Shown: positions 1-8,714 of the stretch, in pieces
How positions within the stretch are numbered: the stretch's first letter is position 1
Layout: every line of letters begins with the position of its first letter
Source of the DNA: [Pasteurella] mairii
GTDB lineage: Bacteria; Pseudomonadota; Gammaproteobacteria; Enterobacterales; Pasteurellaceae
Direction: 5' to 3'
Assembly (NCBI GenBank): GCA_900454475.1
Contig: UGSS01000002.1
Span: 2,313,605 to 2,377,604 of the forward strand
DNA length: 64,000 bases
Position numbers and translations under genes: made by a program
Notes under the pieces: model-generated
Told to the model about the DNA's origin: nothing
Database searches by the model: none
The model's input: the letters and a program-made list of their open reading frames with translations, nothing else

Positions 1-24
1 AATAACAACACCACTTTTACGCAT
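1..24 (-). CDS. Start of second ABC exporter subunit (partial)
   Basis: Only the first eight codons (MRKSGVVI) lie in the window; the gene continues past base 1. A strong ribosome binding site, GGAGGAGA, sits at 27-34 on the minus strand. The start overlaps the end of the upstream ABC transporter gene by eight bases, as expected for translationally coupled subunits. I infer a CydC-like partner because CydDC-type exporters are heterodimers, but the sequence here is too short to show it. Confidence 0.5.
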
Positions 25-1786
25 TTTCTCCTCCAATCGCGACAGTTTTATTCTCTTTTCTAATATTTTCTAACTGTTTTTGCTGATTAAACATTTCACA
101 ATAACCCCCCTGTTTTGCCATCAATTCAGGATGTGTCCCTTGTTCGATTAATCGCCCTTGTTGCAACACATAAATGCGATCAGCTTGCACCGCATTGGCT
201 AAACGATGAGAAATCATCACAATCGTTTTTTCCTGTTTCAACTGTTGAATCAAGCGTAAAATAATTTCCTCGCTTTCCACATCAATATTGCTCGTCGCTT
301 CATCAAAAATATACAAAGACGCATTGTGCAACAAAGCTCTGGCTAAAGCTAAACGTTGAATTTGCCCGCCGGATAAATTGCTACCACGACTAAGTAACTT
401 CATATCCAATCCGCCATTTTCCCGCACAAACTGCGCCAAATTAACCTGTGCTAAACAAGCATAAATATTCTCATCTGTCGCCATTGGATCAGCCATTTGC
501 ATATTCTCGCGCAATGTCCCTTTAAAAATATAACTACTATGTCCGACGAAAGACACATGACGATAAAAGGAAGTGCGGTCAATGTCTTTTTGATTTTGTT
601 GATTAAATAAAATTTGCCCTTGTTGCGGTGCATAAAAGCCCATTAACAACGACACTAACGTCGATTTGCCGCAACCGCTTTTCCCGACAAAAACCGTCAG
701 CTGGCGAGGTTCAATTTTTAAATTTAACGCTTGGATTACCCTTTTTTCTGGAGTATAAGCAAAATACAGCTGCTGAATATCCACCTGAATTGGGGTTTCC
801 ACCATAACATCTACCGCCTGTTGCGGCAGTTCAATCGGCGTATCTAAAAGGGCAAAAATCTTGTCTGATGCTGCTTTTCCATTCATTGCCACATGAAAAA
901 AAGACCCCAGTAAACGCAAAGGAATAAAAAACTCAGAAGCAAGCAAAATAAATAAAATTACAGCAAAAATACTTAATTCACCCGCTTGATATTGTAAAAG
1001 TGCGGTCAAAATCCCCACAGCCGCGCCACCGTAAGCTAATAAATCCATCAGCGAAACGGAATTAAGTTGCATGGTTAGCACTTTCATGGTGATGGTGCGG
1101 AAATTTTCCGCTTCAATATCCAATTGTTTTGCTTTGTAGGCATCATCTTGATAGATTTTTAATGTCATCAACCCTTGCAAATTATCTAAAAAACTGCTGC
1201 CTAACCCCACATAAATTGACCAATATTTATGTAATAATTTTTTTGCAATTTTGTTTACTGCAATAATAGAGAAAGGAATTAAAGGAACGCAGGCTAATAA
1301 AATGAATGCGGTTTGTGCATTGAAAAATACCAAAAAAAGAAACAACGTAAGCGGGGCAAGTAGGCTATAAAACAGCTGTGGCAAATAGCGTCCAAAATAC
1401 ATTTCTAACTGTTCCACCCCTTCTGATGCCACTTGAATAAGAGAAGAGGTGGATTGTTGCTGTAGCTGGCTTAATGGCATGGCGGACAACTTCTGATAAA
1501 TCAACGTTCTTAGTTGATGTTTAACTTTCGTGCTCGCTTGATAAGAGGCGTTTACTGCCATGTTACCCGCCCACATTCGCAAGCAAAGTGCCGCCAGTAA
1601 AATGAGCAAAAAAATCACCGCACTTACCAAGTTTAACTCCCGAACAAAGGCTTGTTGCAAAACCCAAGCAAATACTACCGCACTGACTATGCTGGCAAAT
1701 AGCGCAATCCAATTGCATAACACATGAATTGCAATCCATTTTTTACTATCATCAACGCTATTAATTAGTCGTTTATCGATCATCAT
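17..1786 (-). CDS. ABC exporter, fused permease/ATPase, CydD-like
   Basis: A 589-residue half-transporter. The N-terminal ~320 residues are a six-helix membrane domain and the C-terminus is an ATPase with Walker A (GKSGCGKST, near residue 370), the LSGGQ signature (near 470), Walker B with IFDEATS and the ISHRL switch. The closest general family is the CydDC-type exporters, which move thiols or related small molecules from cytoplasm to periplasm. It lies 84 bases downstream of a TonB-dependent haem-type receptor on the same strand and overlaps a second subunit, so the three probably form one operon. What it exports cannot be read from the sequence; a role linked to iron or haem is inferred from the neighbour only. 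It is unlikely to be the housekeeping cydD, because no cytochrome bd genes are adjacent. Confidence 0.8.
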   Translation of the reverse strand: MMIDKRLINSVDDSKKWIAIHVLCNWIALFASIVSAVVFAWVLQQAFVRELNLVSAVIFLLILLAALCLRMWAGNMAVNASYQASTKVKHQLRTLIYQKLSAMPLSQLQQQSTSSLIQVASEGVEQLEMYFGRYLPQLFYSLLAPLTLFLFLVFFNAQTAFILLACVPLIPFSIIAVNKIAKKLLHKYWSIYVGLGSSFLDNLQGLMTLKIYQDDAYKAKQLDIEAENFRTITMKVLTMQLNSVSLMDLLAYGGAAVGILTALLQYQAGELSIFAVILFILLASEFFIPLRLLGSFFHVAMNGKAASDKIFALLDTPIELPQQAVDVMVETPIQVDIQQLYFAYTPEKRVIQALNLKIEPRQLTVFVGKSGCGKSTLVSLLMGFYAPQQGQILFNQQNQKDIDRTSFYRHVSFVGHSSYIFKGTLRENMQMADPMATDENIYACLAQVNLAQFVRENGGLDMKLLSRGSNLSGGQIQRLALARALLHNASLYIFDEATSNIDVESEEIILRLIQQLKQEKTIVMISHRLANAVQADRIYVLQQGRLIEQGTHPELMAKQGGYCEMFNQQKQLENIRKENKTVAIGGENA

Positions 1787-1870
1787 AAATCATTATTCCT
1801 TAAATAATACAGCCCTATCAAATAGGCGTTTTGCGGTTATTCACAAGGAAAAACCGAAATAAAGAAGGTA

Positions 1871-4800
1871 TTAAAAAGTCAGTTCCGCATTAAATCTGAA
1901 ATGACGTCCTGGCGAATAAAAACGATTTATTCCTTTTCCCGTATTTTGATCAATTAAATTACTGGTTCCAAACGGACGAATAGAACGCGCGGATTCCCAA
2001 GTAATATATTTACGATCCGTTAGGTTATATACCCCAAATTGCAAGGTAAGATTTTCAATTGGTTTGATATAACCGATCAAATCCACCAAGGTATAAGAAT
2101 CGCTGCGCCATTTTATGGCGTTGTCATTACTTGGGCGAGAGGGATCATCTTTGGCATACATATCAAAGGTATCTTTCGCTTTTTTCTTGCCAACATGGGT
2201 AACATATAAATCCACGCCGAATTTATTGTCTTGGTGAGAATAACTTAAGCCATAAATAGAGGTGGTCGGTTGAATGGCATTCATTGGAATATCGCCCTCT
2301 ATTCTTCCTTTTTGATAGGTATATTTATAACTTAAACTGAATCCATCTAACGCCTCAACGAACTCACCCAAATAAAGTTTTGAATTAATATCAATGCCGG
2401 TGACTTTGGCGTTATCACGATTTACATTCTGATATAAAATAAAATCTTGCGCTCTTGATACCCCACCAACCGTGTTGGATTCATTTTTTATCCCGAGATA
2501 GGTTAAATCAATAAAATTTTCGTATTTTGTTTTAAATATACCGGCAGTAATAAAACCGTATTTACCATAAAACGTTAAGGCTAATTCTTGGGTTTTGGCG
2601 GTTTCAGGTTTTAAATTCACATTAGGTAAAATACTGAAATCCGGATGTTTAAAAGTAAAATAAAGTTCATCTGTCGTTGGTGCTCTAAATCCTTTAGCAT
2701 ATTTTACTTGTACTCTTAAATATTCCGTTGGATCAATGGTGCTGGCAAAGGAATACGAATTTGCTTGATATTTTTTAGGTCGAGAGAAATAATCAATATT
2801 TTCCTGTGGATTATTTTTAGCCGCTTTATCATACTCTGCTTTTTTTCTATTATATTCTGTACGAGCAGCATGATATTTTTCCCAATTATAATCATAACTT
2901 GCATAACTCGGTTCATGCCCCGGATGTGGTACAGAAATGGGAATAAATAACCCTTTTACCATATCATCAGGAATTCGCGGTGAAGAGGCATTATAATCCG
3001 GTTGATATTTCACGCGATCATAACGATAACCTACATCAAAACTCAAATAATGATTTACTTTAATATTATCGCTTAAATAAAATGATTTATTTTTATTTAT
3101 AACCGGAATTAAAAAAGACGAAACATTATTTCTTGGACATAAAAGTCCATTCCATTGATCGGCACCGCTTACGTTATCACAGGTCGCAATCTTATTGCTC
3201 CAACTAGAGGTCATACCTAAAAAACGTTTTGCCCACCAAGTAGGATTGACGCCATCAAACCCCCCTTTATTAATCATCTCCTTATGCGTTTTACTATAAG
3301 AAAATCCATATTTAAATTGATTTTCTATCTCAAATAAATCCACCCATTTGGTCAAATCAATATTAAGTTGTTTCGTATTGGTATTTAAATCACGTTCTTT
3401 ATAATCGCGTTCAAAATAACCCTTTGAGTTAGGAAGAATAATAAAATCATTCGATTTTAAATTTTCAGGTTGAGCAAAGGTTTTTCCGGCATATTCTACT
3501 TTACGCTTTAAAGGTTCGCTTTTTTTCGTAATAGGATCGCCAGTCCAAGAGGCGGGCACATTAAAATATTCAATATTTTTATCACAATTAAATACGCCAC
3601 AATCTAACCAATATTCTGAAAATCGAATATTATTAAAATAAGATTTTTGCGTATCTGTGGGTAAGATATGAGGATATTCAAGCGGTTTATTCTCGTTATC
3701 TACAATAATAAGATTTTTATTTGCATCTCGGGTTAAATTTAGCGGACTTCCATTCGCATCTACCAATTTCCCATCTTGATAATTAATGCCTAATGGATTG
3801 GCATAAGGATATAAATTCCCCTCACAACTTTTTTCATCACAATAATCATCCGTTCTGGCGCGATTTCTAATTTTTTGTTGTGAATAAGTAACCTTGAGCG
3901 TATCCCATAAAAAATTCTGTTGATAATTTTCATAATTAAACGCATAGTTTTTACGTTTACTGGAATCATCTGTATGGCGTGTGGACGTGTTGGGTTTATC
4001 CGGCTGTGTTTTGGTGACATTTAAACTATAAGATAAATCTGATCCTTGCGAGCGATTGTTATATAAATCAGCTACGACAGAAAAACGGTGGTTTTCACTC
4101 GGATTAAACGCAAATTTAATTAATGTACTGTCTTTTTTGATGCGATAAGGATCGGTTTTTTCTCTAAGTTTGCCCACAATATCCGCCGCATTTTTATAAT
4201 CATAATTTTCTAATTCATGCCCATTGCGTTTAGTTTTCACCAGTAACATATCAAACCATTTATAGCGCCCCGCGAGGGTCAACGAGTGCAAACGTTGATT
4301 ATCCGCGCTAAAGTAACCGGTTTTATAACCAATGTGATAATCCTTTTCTGTTAAATAATCTCGAGCATCCTTAGTATCAAACACCACAGATCCCCCCAAA
4401 CCGCCAGATCCAACATTGATCGAATCCGCGCCTTTCACAATGGTAGCCTGTTTGAGGGTTTCTATTTCTACCGAATTTCGCGTATTATTAAAATTACCAT
4501 ATCCCTCAAAAAGCTCTTTAAAACCTTGCGAAGAAAGGGTTTCCGCTTGTTGCAATCCATCAACAACAATCGCCACACGATTTTCATCCACACCACGAAT
4601 GGCATAACCGCTATTTCCCATACGCCCCGCTTCAACAACCGTAACACCGGTTTCATAGCGTACTAAATCACGACTATCCTGTACTTGCTGCTTAGCGAGC
4701 AGGTTAGCGGTTTTTTGTATTTCCCCTACTTTATGTTCTTGAATATTATCTGCATGGTCTGCACCTTGAACATGAATTGTTTCAAGTGCGGTCGCCTCTT

Positions 4801-4888
4801 CCGCATCAGCAAAAGCAAGTCCGCTATACCCCAAAATAGCTGCTGTTATTACAGAGCAAGTAAAAAAATTATGCTTAGCATTTGGCAT
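1871..4888 (-). CDS. TonB-dependent haem/haemoglobin-type outer-membrane receptor
   Basis: A 1005-residue receptor with a signal peptide ending near AFADA, a TonB-box/plug region (residues ~35-170, including RGVDENRVAIVVDGL) and a beta-barrel ending in a terminal Phe. The motif FRAPTTDEL followed by NVNLKPE matches the FRAP...NPNL signature of haem and haemoglobin receptors of the haemoglobin/transferrin/lactoferrin family. Paired cysteines in predicted loops (CDEKSC, CGVFNC, and a longer pair near residue 600) suggest disulphide-stabilised extracellular loops. It would bind a host haem or iron carrier at the surface and import haem or iron using TonB energy. There is no CCAA-type tetranucleotide tract, unlike the phase-variable hgp genes of H. 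influenzae. A Fur-box-like sequence lies about 60 bases upstream. The ligand is uncertain. Confidence 0.85.
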   Translation of the reverse strand: MPNAKHNFFTCSVITAAILGYSGLAFADAEEATALETIHVQGADHADNIQEHKVGEIQKTANLLAKQQVQDSRDLVRYETGVTVVEAGRMGNSGYAIRGVDENRVAIVVDGLQQAETLSSQGFKELFEGYGNFNNTRNSVEIETLKQATIVKGADSINVGSGGLGGSVVFDTKDARDYLTEKDYHIGYKTGYFSADNQRLHSLTLAGRYKWFDMLLVKTKRNGHELENYDYKNAADIVGKLREKTDPYRIKKDSTLIKFAFNPSENHRFSVVADLYNNRSQGSDLSYSLNVTKTQPDKPNTSTRHTDDSSKRKNYAFNYENYQQNFLWDTLKVTYSQQKIRNRARTDDYCDEKSCEGNLYPYANPLGINYQDGKLVDANGSPLNLTRDANKNLIIVDNENKPLEYPHILPTDTQKSYFNNIRFSEYWLDCGVFNCDKNIEYFNVPASWTGDPITKKSEPLKRKVEYAGKTFAQPENLKSNDFIILPNSKGYFERDYKERDLNTNTKQLNIDLTKWVDLFEIENQFKYGFSYSKTHKEMINKGGFDGVNPTWWAKRFLGMTSSWSNKIATCDNVSGADQWNGLLCPRNNVSSFLIPVINKNKSFYLSDNIKVNHYLSFDVGYRYDRVKYQPDYNASSPRIPDDMVKGLFIPISVPHPGHEPSYASYDYNWEKYHAARTEYNRKKAEYDKAAKNNPQENIDYFSRPKKYQANSYSFASTIDPTEYLRVQVKYAKGFRAPTTDELYFTFKHPDFSILPNVNLKPETAKTQELALTFYGKYGFITAGIFKTKYENFIDLTYLGIKNESNTVGGVSRAQDFILYQNVNRDNAKVTGIDINSKLYLGEFVEALDGFSLSYKYTYQKGRIEGDIPMNAIQPTTSIYGLSYSHQDNKFGVDLYVTHVGKKKAKDTFDMYAKDDPSRPSNDNAIKWRSDSYTLVDLIGYIKPIENLTLQFGVYNLTDRKYITWESARSIRPFGTSNLIDQNTGKGINRFYSPGRHFRFNAELTF

Positions 4889-4943
4889 AACAATAACCCT
4901 TTTATAAAAAAATTAATAATCATGTCATTATAAATTAGAACCG

Positions 4944-4966
4944 CAAATAATAACAATTATCAATAC
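4944..4966 (-). promoter_or_regulatory. Candidate Fur box upstream of the TonB receptor
   Basis: On the minus strand the AT-rich sequence TTGATAATTGTTATTATTTG resembles the GATAATGATAATCATTATC Fur consensus, especially the GATAAT half. It is about 60 bases upstream of the receptor start, a normal position for iron repression. It is called by eye. Confidence 0.45.
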
Positions 4967-5087
4967 TAAAAAAGAATAATCGAAGAGAGATTATGCTTAG
5001 GGTTTGTACATTGATTGGGTATTTATTTGGTAGATAAACGAGGTGTCTGTAGCAATGGGGACCTAGAAACGGTGGCAGGGGGGTTAT

Positions 5088-5107
5088 GGACGCCAAGCGC
5101 GGCGTCC
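5088..5107. terminator. GC-rich hairpin downstream of pyrG
   Basis: A perfect 7-bp stem GGACGCC/GGCGTCC around a 6-base loop lies 24 bases past the pyrG stop. Neither side has a proper U-tract, so it may stabilise mRNA or be a weak terminator and not a classical rho-independent one. The rest of 4889-5130 shows no gene. Confidence 0.4.
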
Positions 5108-5130
5108 AAACCTGGATTAGCAACTGTGAA

Positions 5131-6855
<1,725 letters not shown>

Positions 6856-6976
6856 TCAATGAGTTTCCTTGCCGAGCCCTTCGGTTTTTATGGCTTACGC
6901 TTTTTGTGGTGTGTTATTTTAACGGTTAAATGAGCGTTTATCTTTCAATCCATTTTCAGAATAGCCATTTTTCATT

Positions 6977-7150
6977 TTAGACCCCAGCTCTTACCGCTGC
7001 AATATATGCTTTTGTAAACTCTTCTCTTGTTAATAAGCCTTGAATATATTTATCCGCAATATCTAAAAAAGTAATACCTTCTAAACCAACACTCACTTTG
7101 GCATATTCAACCGCTTCACGTCTTGCTTCTTTTTCAGTTTCAGAAATCAT
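6977..7150 (-). CDS. Orphan VbhA-type Fic antitoxin
   Basis: A 57-residue protein starting MISETEKEARREAVEYAK. Residues 20-25 read SVGLEG, which fits the (S/T)xxxE(G/N) inhibitory motif by which VbhA-class antitoxins block the ATP pocket of Fic AMP-transferases. The rest (LDIADKYIQGLLTREEF) fits the short all-helical VbhA domain. A ribosome binding site (GAGGTAAATT) precedes the ATG. Normally the fic toxin gene follows directly, but the 200 bases downstream contain none before pyrG, so this is an orphan or the residue of a lost pair. It lies 45 bases after the mazF-like toxin, separated by a terminator-like hairpin. The family call rests on the motif and length; a search is needed to confirm it. 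Confidence 0.65.
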   Translation of the reverse strand: MISETEKEARREAVEYAKVSVGLEGITFLDIADKYIQGLLTREEFTKAYIAAVRAGV

Positions 7151-7167
7151 AATTTACCTCTATAACG

Positions 7168-7194
7168 AAAAATGCCCTATTTGGGGGCATTTTT
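7168..7194 (-). terminator. Terminator between mazF-like gene and VbhA-like gene
   Basis: On the minus strand a stem AAAAATGCCC/GGGCATTTTT ends in a T-run just after the mazF-like stop. Some read-through would be needed for the downstream antitoxin gene unless it has its own promoter. Confidence 0.7.
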
Positions 7195-7195
7195 A

Positions 7196-7549
7196 CTAAT
7201 CTTTTAAAATAGCTTCAACAATATCTTGTACTTCGGATAAGATATAATCTGGTACAATTTCAACTCTTTTGGCATTTCTGCCTCTAAAATCAATCGTTTG
7301 GGCTTGATATGCAACAACGATACCTTGTGTTCTGCAACCTGTTCCAGCTAGTGTTACCGCAAAGCCATTTTCTCTAGCTAGCTCTGCATTCCCTTGTGTA
7401 ATTGGGGCTATCATCATAAATCCCAATTTGTGAAATTCACTATCACTTAATACTAATGCTGGGCGTTGTTCGCCTTGTAACTCACTTCCTACAACGGGAT
7501 TTAAGCAAACGGTGATAATATCACCTCTTTTAAAATATTGTTTAGCCAT
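7196..7549 (-). CDS. MazF/ChpB-type endoribonuclease toxin
   Basis: A 117-residue toxin of the MazF/PemK family, which cleaves single-stranded mRNA at short motifs. Conserved features are the N-terminal RGDIITVCLNPVVGSE, RPALVLS, and the catalytic Thr segment APITQ. Overall length and wording resemble ChpB more than E. coli MazF. Its start ATG overlaps the stop of the antitoxin gene (TAATG), the usual coupling in these operons. Free toxin is expected to arrest growth when the antitoxin is degraded. All recognised conserved residues are present, so it is probably functional. Confidence 0.9.
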   Translation of the reverse strand: MAKQYFKRGDIITVCLNPVVGSELQGEQRPALVLSDSEFHKLGFMMIAPITQGNAELARENGFAVTLAGTGCRTQGIVVAYQAQTIDFRGRNAKRVEIVPDYILSEVQDIVEAILKD

Positions 7550-7860
7550 TAAATTTCATTTCCTGTTGGCGTAAGTAAATCCCATTCTGGAATAACGGGC
7601 AATTCTTTAGATGAGGTCATTGCAATGCGTTCATCTAATGTTAATCGTTTTCTTTTTGTAGGGCTATTAGGAACAATAACTACTTTAACCGTATTATTGT
7701 TAATTTTTTCCAGTTCTAAAAAGTCTCCCGTATTCAAATTCATAGCGTTAGTAAAATCCTTTGGTAAACGGATTGCTTTACTATTGCCCCATTGCTTCAC
7801 TTGTAATCTCATATTCATATTGCATATGGCTGACAAAACTCTTATCTCTTGATAAGCCAA
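7549..7860 (-). CDS. MazE/ChpS-type antitoxin
   Basis: An AbrB/MazE-fold antitoxin whose core begins MRLQVKQWGNSKAIRLPKDF, the swapped-hairpin DNA-binding domain; the C-terminal tail (PVIPEWDLL) would wrap the toxin. The start is uncertain. The full 103-residue reading uses TTG at 7860, with a good ribosome binding site (AAGGAG at 7870-7877 region). The ATGs at 7818 or 7812 match family length better (about 87-89 residues) but lack a clear site. It would neutralise the toxin and repress the operon through the tandem palindromes just upstream. Confidence 0.85.
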   Translation of the reverse strand: MAYQEIRVLSAICNMNMRLQVKQWGNSKAIRLPKDFTNAMNLNTGDFLELEKINNNTVKVVIVPNSPTKRKRLTLDERIAMTSSKELPVIPEWDLLTPTGNEI

Positions 7861-7896
7861 AATTCAGCCTCTCCTTATATTAGGTTAATCTCTTCG

Positions 7897-7927
7897 TGAT
7901 ACTGTATCATTTAGTGATACTTTATCA
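7897..7927. promoter_or_regulatory. Tandem palindromic operators of the mazEF-like operon
   Basis: Two 13-bp copies, TGATACTGTATCA (perfect palindrome, 7897-7909) and TGATACTTTATCA (7915-7927), are centred 18 bases apart, just upstream of the antitoxin gene. This is the layout expected for cooperative autorepression by a MazE-MazF complex. The binding role is inferred from position and symmetry. Confidence 0.65.
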
Positions 7928-8046
7928 GTATAACTTTAATTCTTCCGAAGTTAAATAAAAAATTGCTTGGGCGTATTCTGTTACACAAATAAGGCGATAA
8001 CGTTAAGATAGCTATACTATTTCGTTCAATAAATAACCTTTGTTAA

Positions 8047-8075
8047 TTGATTTTACAAGATAAAAACATTATATT
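8047..8075 (+). promoter_or_regulatory. Sigma-70-like promoter of putative small RNA
   Basis: TTGATT (8047-8052) and TATATT (8070-8075) are separated by exactly 17 bases, a near-ideal sigma-70 arrangement. Transcription would start near 8083. No convincing ORF follows. Confidence 0.5.
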
Positions 8076-8082
8076 ATGCACC

Positions 8083-8182
8083 ATTAGATAGCCTTTGGTT
8101 ATCTGATATTTAGTGGTGTTTCGCTGCCTCAATGCGAACTTTAAAAGAATAACAAAAGAGGGCATTATGCTCTCTTTTGTTG
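8083..8182 (+). ncRNA. Putative small RNA ending in a hairpin
   Basis: A transcript of about 100 nt is predicted from the promoter at 8047-8075. It starts with a hairpin AGATAGCC-TTT-GGTTATCT (8086-8104) and ends with a long stem AACAAAAGAG/CTCTTTTGTT (8151-8181) whose 3' arm is U-rich. There is no coding potential of note. It lies between the divergent mazEF-like operon and the adhesin gene. No known family was recognised. Alternatively the distal hairpin is only a terminator for transcripts entering from either side. Confidence 0.35.
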
Positions 8183-8506
8183 TATAGGGGAATGGAAAAA
8201 TGTTATAAAACGAAATAATCCTTACTTCTCCAAAATATCCTGCGATTTTAAAAAGTTAGAAGCAGCTGGTGATAATTATTCGCAATAGCTGCACTGACAT
8301 TTTACATAAATTCCTTTTCAACTTAAGTAAACAGCGCGGCGTGTTGCGTCGGATACTTTTTCTAAAAATCGAATAATACCCTTTTAAAAATAGCGGTTGT
8401 TGACAATCTATCAACAATGTGGCGCGGGATTTCTCTTTTTAAAATCAAATGGTTACGAAATTACGTAAAATCCTGAGGAATTTTTTGTAAAAATGTTAAG
8501 AATAAA

Positions 8507-8533
8507 TTGTATTTTTTTTTTTTTTTTTACAAT
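8507..8533 (+). promoter_or_regulatory. Promoter with a 17-T homopolymer spacer
   Basis: A -35-like TTGTAT (8507-8512) and a -10-like TACAAT (8528-8533) flank a run of 17 T (8512-8528), giving a 15-base spacer; two more T would give the optimal 17. Such tracts change length by slipped-strand mispairing. It lies about 180 bases upstream of the giant adhesin start with no other gene of size between. By analogy with other homopolymer-spacer promoters this is a likely phase-variation switch, which is inference from sequence. Confidence 0.55.
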
Positions 8534-8588
8534 AGGAGAAATTTTGTCTTTTTGGGGATGAGGCATGCGCAAGGAGGGTTAAGGATAA

Positions 8589-8669
8589 ATGAACTTTTTA
8601 TGCTTTTATGCTACAAAATTTAAGTGCATATCCGTTTTCTCTTTTTGGGTCGCTGTGACGCATCTGTAA
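8589..8669 (+). CDS. Possible 26-residue leader peptide
   Basis: An ORF beginning MNFLCFYATKFK is preceded by a strong AAGGAGGG ribosome binding site (around 8571-8578) and a second AAGG nearer the ATG. It ends 45 bases before the adhesin start, within the adhesin mRNA leader. The strong site contrasts with the weak AGGA before the adhesin. No family is known; it may be a translated leader or chance. Confidence 0.3.
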   Translation: MNFLCFYATKFKCISVFSFWVAVTHL

Positions 8670-8714
8670 AAAATCCAACGAATTATCTTTCAATTTCTCA
8701 ATTAGGAATATGTC

